From positions 1 to 32,418 of the forward strand of contig JALVIB010000006.1 in the NCBI GenBank assembly GCA_027028725.1: DNA of 32,418 nt. Reading direction: 5' to 3'. This DNA comes from Candidatus Altimarinota bacterium. GTDB taxonomy: Bacteria; Patescibacteriota; Gracilibacteria; UBA4473. How positions within the stretch are numbered: the stretch's first letter is position 1; each line of letters starts with the position of its first letter. Of this stretch, positions 22,886 through 28,400 are shown one piece after another. Made by a program: the position numbers and the translations under genes. The notes beneath the pieces were generated by a model. That model did not search any database and was not told the DNA's origin. It worked only from the letters and a program-made list of their open reading frames with translations.

Positions 22886-23272
22886 ATGTTAAACGATTTC
22901 AAAAAATTCTTAATCAAAGGAAATGCGGTTGATATGGCGGTTGGTTTTATCTTCGGAGTGGCTTTTGCAACCGTTGTTAAATCTCTTATCACCAATGTAG
23001 TAATGCCACCAATTGGAATGGCTTTTGGAAAAGTTGATTTTTCAAATCTAAAATATGTTCTTTCAGCAGCGACAGAGGGGAAAGAAGAAGTCGCAATTAA
23101 TTACGGAGTTTTTATTAACGATGTTGTTAGTTTCGTAATTTTAGGATTTATTGTCTTTATGTTGGTAAAGATGATTTCTAATTTACAGAAAAAAGAAGAA
23201 GCAAAACCAGCTCCAACACCAGCAAACGAAGTTCTTTTGGCAGAAATCCGCGATATTTTGAAGAAGAAATAA
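22886..23272 (+). CDS. mscL: Large-conductance mechanosensitive channel
   Basis: MscL is a homopentameric channel that opens under membrane tension to release solutes during osmotic downshock. The N-terminal amphipathic helix FKKFLIKGNAVDMAVGFIFG, TM1 with GVAFATVVKSLITNVVMPPIG, the periplasmic loop, TM2 (VVSFVILGFIVFMLVKMI) and the cytoplasmic helix (EVLLAEIRDILKKK) are all present. 128 residues is typical. A CTCCCTTATCAGGGAG hairpin follows the stop. Confidence 0.97.
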   Translation: MLNDFKKFLIKGNAVDMAVGFIFGVAFATVVKSLITNVVMPPIGMAFGKVDFSNLKYVLSAATEGKEEVAINYGVFINDVVSFVILGFIVFMLVKMISNLQKKEEAKPAPTPANEVLLAEIRDILKKK

Positions 23273-23279
23273 AACCCTC

Positions 23280-23383
23280 TAACTCCCTTATCAGGGAGAA
23301 TAGACATTGTGTTTGTAAAATCCCGCGAAATTTTAAATAATTCCTTTAACTTCCCCCTTGAGAAAGGGGGATTGAGGGGGATT
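23280..23383. repeat. C-rich hairpins and a motif copy between mscL and metK
   Basis: CTCCCTTATCAGGGAG (23283-23298), the motif AAAATCCCGCGAAA (23317-23330) and CCCCCTTGAGAAAGGGGG with trailing GAGGGGGATTTTTT (23351-23385). These lie between the convergent mscL and metK stops. Confidence 0.75.
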
Positions 23384-23390
23384 TTTTGAA

Positions 23391-23418
23391 AGTCCCCTGA
23401 TAAGGGGATTAGGGGTTA
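23391..23418 (-). terminator. C-rich hairpin overlapping the metK stop codon
   Basis: CCCCTGATAAGGGG followed by ATTAGGGGTTA, nearly identical to the element at the folD stop (18879-18908). In both cases the element's final TTA is the gene's stop codon on the minus strand. Confidence 0.65.
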
Positions 23419-24543
23419 CTTAATTTCAATCACCTTCTCCCACGGCAAATCCAAATCCTCGCGTCCCATGTGTCCGTAAGTCGCCGTTTGCGCATAAATT
23501 GGGCGCTGTAAATCTAATTTTGTGATAATCCCGTAAGGCGTTAAATCAAAATTTTCGCGGACAATTTGCTCTAATTCCTCGGAAGTTTTGGCACTCGTCC
23601 CAAAAGTATTGACGAAAATTGAAACCGGCTCGGCTACTCCGATAGCATAGGCAATTTGCACTTCGCATTTTCCCGCGAAATTATTCGCTACCAAATTTTT
23701 CGCTACCCAACGCGCGGCATAAGCTCCAGAACGGTCGGTTTTGCTCGGATCTTTTCCGCTGAAAGCTCCGCCTCCATGACGACCGATTCCACCATAAGTA
23801 TCAACAATTATTTTCCGACCGGTCATCCCGCAATCTCCTTGCGGTCCGCCGATGACAAAACGGCCTGTCGGATTAACATAAAAAATACTTTTTTCATCAA
23901 GCCACTCGTCGCAAGTCGGCTGAATAATCTCGCGAATTATTGCTTCACGAAGTTCTGCCTGCGAAACATTTTCATCATGTTGCGAAGATACTACAACCGA
24001 ATCAATCCGAACTGGTTTCCCGTCTTCATATTCAAAAGTCACTTGTGTTTTCCCATCTGGTCGCAAAAAAGGTAGCGTCCCGTCTTTCCGTTTTTTCGCG
24101 AGATTTTTCGCCAATTTATGCGCGAGCGAAATCGGCAACGGCATAAATTCCGGTGTTTCGTTGGTGGCGTAGCCAAAAACAATTCCCTGATCTCCAGCTC
24201 CTTGTTTTTCCGGATTTTCGCGGAAAACTCCCCGCGCAATATCGGGCGACTGCTCTTCAATCGCGTTTATCACCGCACAAGAATGTCCATCAAAAGACAT
24301 TCCCGCGGAATTGTAGCCAATTTCCAAAATTTTTTGGCGCGCGATTTTTTGCACATCAATGTAGCAATCAGTGGTAATTTCCCCCGCGACCAAAACCAGT
24401 CCGGTATTGACCAAAGTCTCGCAAGCCACACGCGCATCAGGATCTTGGGCGAGAATGGCGTCAAGAATGGAGTCGGAAATTTGGTCAGCAATTTTGTCTG
24501 GATGACCTTCGGTGACGGATTCGGAAGTGAAATAAGTACGCAT
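23416..24543 (-). CDS. metK: S-adenosylmethionine synthetase
   Basis: MetK makes SAM from methionine and ATP. The N-terminal SVTEGHPDKIADQISD, the GAGDQGIVFGYA loop, the phosphate-binding GGGAFSGKDPSKTDRSGAY and VQIAYAIGVAEPVS are intact in 375 residues. A SAM-I riboswitch precedes it, so its product should repress it. A hairpin ends 4 nt before the ATG and may mask the start codon. The SAM made here serves PrmC and RlmH in this window. Confidence 0.98.
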   Translation of the reverse strand: MRTYFTSESVTEGHPDKIADQISDSILDAILAQDPDARVACETLVNTGLVLVAGEITTDCYIDVQKIARQKILEIGYNSAGMSFDGHSCAVINAIEEQSPDIARGVFRENPEKQGAGDQGIVFGYATNETPEFMPLPISLAHKLAKNLAKKRKDGTLPFLRPDGKTQVTFEYEDGKPVRIDSVVVSSQHDENVSQAELREAIIREIIQPTCDEWLDEKSIFYVNPTGRFVIGGPQGDCGMTGRKIIVDTYGGIGRHGGGAFSGKDPSKTDRSGAYAARWVAKNLVANNFAGKCEVQIAYAIGVAEPVSIFVNTFGTSAKTSEELEQIVRENFDLTPYGIITKLDLQRPIYAQTATYGHMGREDLDLPWEKVIEIK

Positions 24544-24547
24544 TTTA

Positions 24548-24574
24548 ATAAGGATTAAGAAAGTGTATCCTTAT
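24548..24574 (-). promoter_or_regulatory. Start-codon-proximal hairpin of metK (riboswitch expression platform)
   Basis: ATAAGGAT and ATCCTTAT form an 8-bp stem with an 11-nt loop, ending 4 nt before the ATG. No T run follows, so it is not a terminator. Part of the stem's 5' strand lies in CTCGATAA (24571-24578), which is complementary to the aptamer's P1 strand TTATCGAG. Confidence 0.6.
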
Positions 24575-24626
24575 CGAGTTTTTGCGGAAATCCCGCGAAA
24601 TTTTGCAGATCGTCTAGGATTTAGAC

Positions 24627-24714
24627 TTTATCTCTTTTGGTTGGAGCACCTTACTTCTGAGGAAGCGGTTGCTGATGGGTCACAGAGCCAAACCTCTCGC
24701 CATCTCTCGATAAA
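24627..24714 (-). ncRNA. SAM-I (S-box) riboswitch
   Basis: On the minus strand, upstream of metK, the S-box consensus appears in order: P1 strand TTTATC, GAGAGATGGCGAGAGG, TTTGGCTCTGTGACCC (kink-turn and ligand region), GCAACC, AAGGTGCTCCAACC and the closing P1 strand GATAAA. P1 is TTTATC/GATAAA. The aptamer is about 88 nt. It is preceded by a promoter whose spacer is a motif copy. Binding of SAM should lower MetK synthesis, probably at translation because the following hairpin lacks a T run. Confidence 0.93.
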
Positions 24715-24718
24715 TTTA

Positions 24719-24753
24719 CGACGAAAGTCTATTTTTTCGCGGGATTTTGTCAA
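24719..24753 (-). promoter_or_regulatory. Promoter of the metK riboswitch, motif as spacer
   Basis: TTGACA (24748-24753), a 16-bp spacer that contains the iterated motif (24735-24748), TAGACT (24726-24731) and TTCGTCG. Transcription would begin a few nt before the aptamer. Confidence 0.65.
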
Positions 24754-24835
24754 AATTTCCTTTGGCTACTTCTCCTTCTAGTCCCGAGTTCTCGGGATGG
24801 CGGGGAGTGAGGTAGTTTAAAATTTCAAATTCCTC

Positions 24836-24848
24836 TAAAATAACCACG
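24836..24848 (+). promoter_or_regulatory. Leaderless -10 box for the membrane protein at 24849
   Basis: TAAAAT (24836-24841) and then AACCACG directly before the ATG. No convincing -35 box; TAGTTT at 24813-24818 has the right 17-bp distance. Confidence 0.45.
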
Positions 24849-25397
24849 ATGAATATAGATTTGATTTTTTATCTCGGAGTTTTGGGCGGAATTGTTTTGG
24901 TTTTGGGCGCGATGTGGCCGGCGAAGAAGATTAAAATCCCGCGAAATTCTATCAAAAATTGGCTCTTGGCGGGCGGGGCGTTAATTTTATTTGTTTATGC
25001 TTTGCTTAACTATTTATACGGAAACGGCACCTTGTTTTTCGCAGTTTTGGAAATTCTCGCCATCGTTTCGAGTGGATTAATGCTGGGCGGAATTCCCGCG
25101 AAAATTTCCACCAAAATTATCTCCGCGTTAGGAATTGGTTTAGTCGGCTGGTCAATTTTTATTGCCAAAGATTATTTCGCAGCGATTTTTATTCTCGGTT
25201 TAATAACTGTGTCGTGGGGCTATGTTTTGCCATCTGGAACAGCCAAAAGGAATTTTTTACTAGCCATTGGAAGTCTGTTGATTGCTTTGTTTAGCTATTT
25301 GGGAAGTGCGTGGATTTTCTTTTGGCTTAACATTTTTTTCGCGGGATTTTCGTTTTATCATGTTTGGGAAATACAAAAAAGAAAATTTATTAATTAG
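24849..25397 (+). CDS. Multi-pass membrane protein of unknown function
   Basis: The 182-residue protein has about six or seven hydrophobic helices (near residues 4-22, 38-57, 62-82, 87-107, 111-127, 137-155 and 157-172) with short loops and a basic C-terminus (QKRKFIN). It has no recognised family motif. It lies 56 bp upstream of the alpha-2-macroglobulin gene on the same strand and may be co-transcribed. Two motif copies are translated within it (24933-24946, 25337-25350), the latter as part of the last helix. Confidence 0.7.
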   Translation: MNIDLIFYLGVLGGIVLVLGAMWPAKKIKIPRNSIKNWLLAGGALILFVYALLNYLYGNGTLFFAVLEILAIVSSGLMLGGIPAKISTKIISALGIGLVGWSIFIAKDYFAAIFILGLITVSWGYVLPSGTAKRNFLLAIGSLLIALFSYLGSAWIFFWLNIFFAGFSFYHVWEIQKRKFIN

Positions 25398-25453
25398 GAG
25401 TTTCGTAAAATTTTCGTTTTGTAATTTTTAGACAAAAAGCTTATAAAAAAACT

Positions 25454-28400
25454 ATGAAAAAATTACTTCTCGGATTCGCGGTGCTTCTTTTGGCAGGGTG
25501 CCAGATTGGGAATGTTTCAGACTTGGTGGAAGATGCGCAGGATGTGGTTTCTTTTACAGAGAATTTGGAAATTGAAAAACTCGCGGAAATTGTCTTTGTG
25601 TCCCCAGAAAATGGGGCGACAGAAATTCGCGGGAAAGTCCCACTGACTTTTTTGTGGAAAGAGCCAATTTTTTCACTACAAAATCATCAAGGAGCGCAGA
25701 AATTTCTCGCGAAAAATATCACTTTGACTCCCGAACATGAAGGAGAATGGAAAATTTTGGGGACAACCGGAATTTCTTTTGAACCAAAAGAAGATTGGAC
25801 ACCTTCGACTCATTATGAAGTAAAATTTTCGCGGGATTTGGTCAAAGATTTCTCATACAGCTTTGAAACCGAACGCGTCAAAATCTTGAATATAAATAAT
25901 TTTGAACTAGTTAATCGCAATCCAGTAAAAATTTCGTTTAATCAAGAAGTAAAACTCCGCGAAATTTCTCTTAACACAAAACTTTTAGATGCAGACGAAC
26001 AAGAAGTTCCGTTTGATTTGTGGTATGACGAAGATCAGGACGGAAATTTATTGAAAAATCAGTTAAAACTAATTCCCCGCGAAAAATGGGCGGAAGAGGC
26101 GACCTACAAAATTACTATTTATCCGGGAGATTTTTCACTTGGCGGAAATTTGCTGATGGAAAAAGGATTTGAGCAAAAATTTACGACTGCGCCAAAGTTT
26201 CAAATAGATGAAATCAATGTTCCTCAATATGACGGGGATTCGGCTAATATTCGTTTTTCTGCGAGTGTTTCAAGTAAAAAATTCGCGGAATTTTTGGAAA
26301 TTTCACCAGAATTTTCCGCGGAAGAATGGGATAAATACATCAAAGAATGGCGCGAAAATGAATATGATTCGCAATATTTTTATCTCAATCCACCAAACGG
26401 ATCATGGGATCCGCAACAAAAATTTACTATCAAAATCAAAAAAGGGTTAACAGATAAATACGGACGAATTTTGACCGAAGACGCTGAAAAAAGTTTTCAA
26501 ACAATTTTGGACACCTTTTTCCGTTCAGTGTATATGCCAAAACCTTTTTCAACTTTTTCACGGGACACGGAGATTCGTCCGTCCTTTATTTTTGGAGGAA
26601 AAGTTGAATCGGTGAAAGTGACTTTAAACGAAAAATCGCGGGATTCAATGACTTCCCGCGAGGGACGAGCGGTTGAAGGAATTAATCCCGCCACCGTAAA
26701 AGTTCCAAATTTTTCGCGGGAATTTTCGCTGGATTCGTCTTTAACCGAGAAAAAAGCTTGGAAAATTAACTTAAAGGAAGAATTTCCAGAAATCCTGAAA
26801 GACGAAAATGGAGAAACTTTACCGGGGAAATACAAGTTGGTTATTGAGCCAGATTTTCCCGATCAGAAATGGAATCCGAAGTTTGAATCAACTTTTTTTA
26901 TCTCGGATTTTTCGGTGGAAATGAAAAAATTTGCTAATGAAAAATACCAAATTTTCGCGAGCAATTATCCAAACGACAAAATTTCGCGGGATTTTGATAA
27001 CCTTAATGTAGAAATCTGGGTTGGTGGTTGGCAAAAAGAGCATTTGTATAAATCTTTTAAAAATGTGAAAAACGGCTTTACCTTTGACATAAACGATAGT
27101 TCCGAGCCGTTAAGAACTGTCGTGGTTTATACCGAAAACAGCACCGGATATGTCAGCCCTGATTTTCAAGACGGAATTAGTCCATGGGACGCGCATATTG
27201 ATTTTGGAGCGTGGGAATATAGTAGAAATTTCGCGGGAACTATGTTTACCGATCGCCCTCTTTATAAACCAGGACAAAAGCTTTATCTGAAAGGATATTT
27301 GAGAGAAATGCAACTCTTTGGTAAAAACTTTCCGCTAAAAAATCCCGCCCTTCAACATAGTTCAGGGCAGGCCATTCGGCGAAGCTCAGGGCAGGCGAAA
27401 AATTTGAATAAAAAATACACCATCACGGTTTATGATCCGCAGTATAATGAAATTGGAAAAATTACGGGGACAACGCAGGACGGCAGTTTTGATAATGAAT
27501 TTGAAATTCCCGAATCGGCAAAATTGGGGAATTACAACTTAGAATTTAATTTGGAAGACGGCGATTTGAATTTATCTACGCCGTTTTGGATTCAAGAATA
27601 TCGTAAACCAAATTTCTTGATTTCCGCTAAATTTGATCACGAACGCGCCATTCTTGATGACGAAATTTTCGCGGGAATTTCGGCGCAATACGCTTTTGGT
27701 GGGAAAATTGCTAATCGTCCTGTGAAATATACCGTTTCGCTTTTCGGATACGAGCCGTGCCGCTGGTGGTGCTGGGATTTAGCGAAAAAGGACAAAGTGA
27801 TCACTTCCGGTGAAGGTATGCTGGACGAGAACGGCGAACTGGAAATTCCAATTGATTTACGCGATCTCGAATTGGGCGATTTTGACTGGAATCTTTTGAC
27901 TTTGAACGCGACAATTAAAGTCAGTCCAGCTGAAGAAAGTTCAGTTGAAAAATCGTTACCGTTTTTCCGCGCGAACAAAATTTTGACGATAAAAGATGCG
28001 CCTTATTTCTTTCAAGCAGAAAATCCCGCGAAAATTTCCGGAGAAGTGCGTGATTTAGACGAAAAATTGCTAGCCGGTGAAGAGGTTGAATTAGTTTTAT
28101 ACAAAACTAAATGGGTGCGGAGTGATCGTAAAAATGCTGATGGAAATTTTTACGGAGAATGGGAGTCTGTGAACGAAAAAGTTTGGGATAAAGAGGTGGA
28201 AACAGACGATAACGGACAATTTGTTTTTGATTTCACTACGCCAGAAGAAGGTGGAGAATACTTTTTCCGTATTTCTACGGAAGACGAAAAATCTCGCGAG
28301 ATTTTTGAAAAAATGTTTTTCTGGATTGCTGACAATGATGTTTCCGAAGTTCATAAAAATGAAACTAATAAGATTCTGTGGATGTTCCCAAATAAAGATA

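Noticed and set aside
24563..24781. Short open frame of 72 codons on the plus strand
   Set aside because: It is antisense to the SAM-I riboswitch and metK leader and has no protein features.
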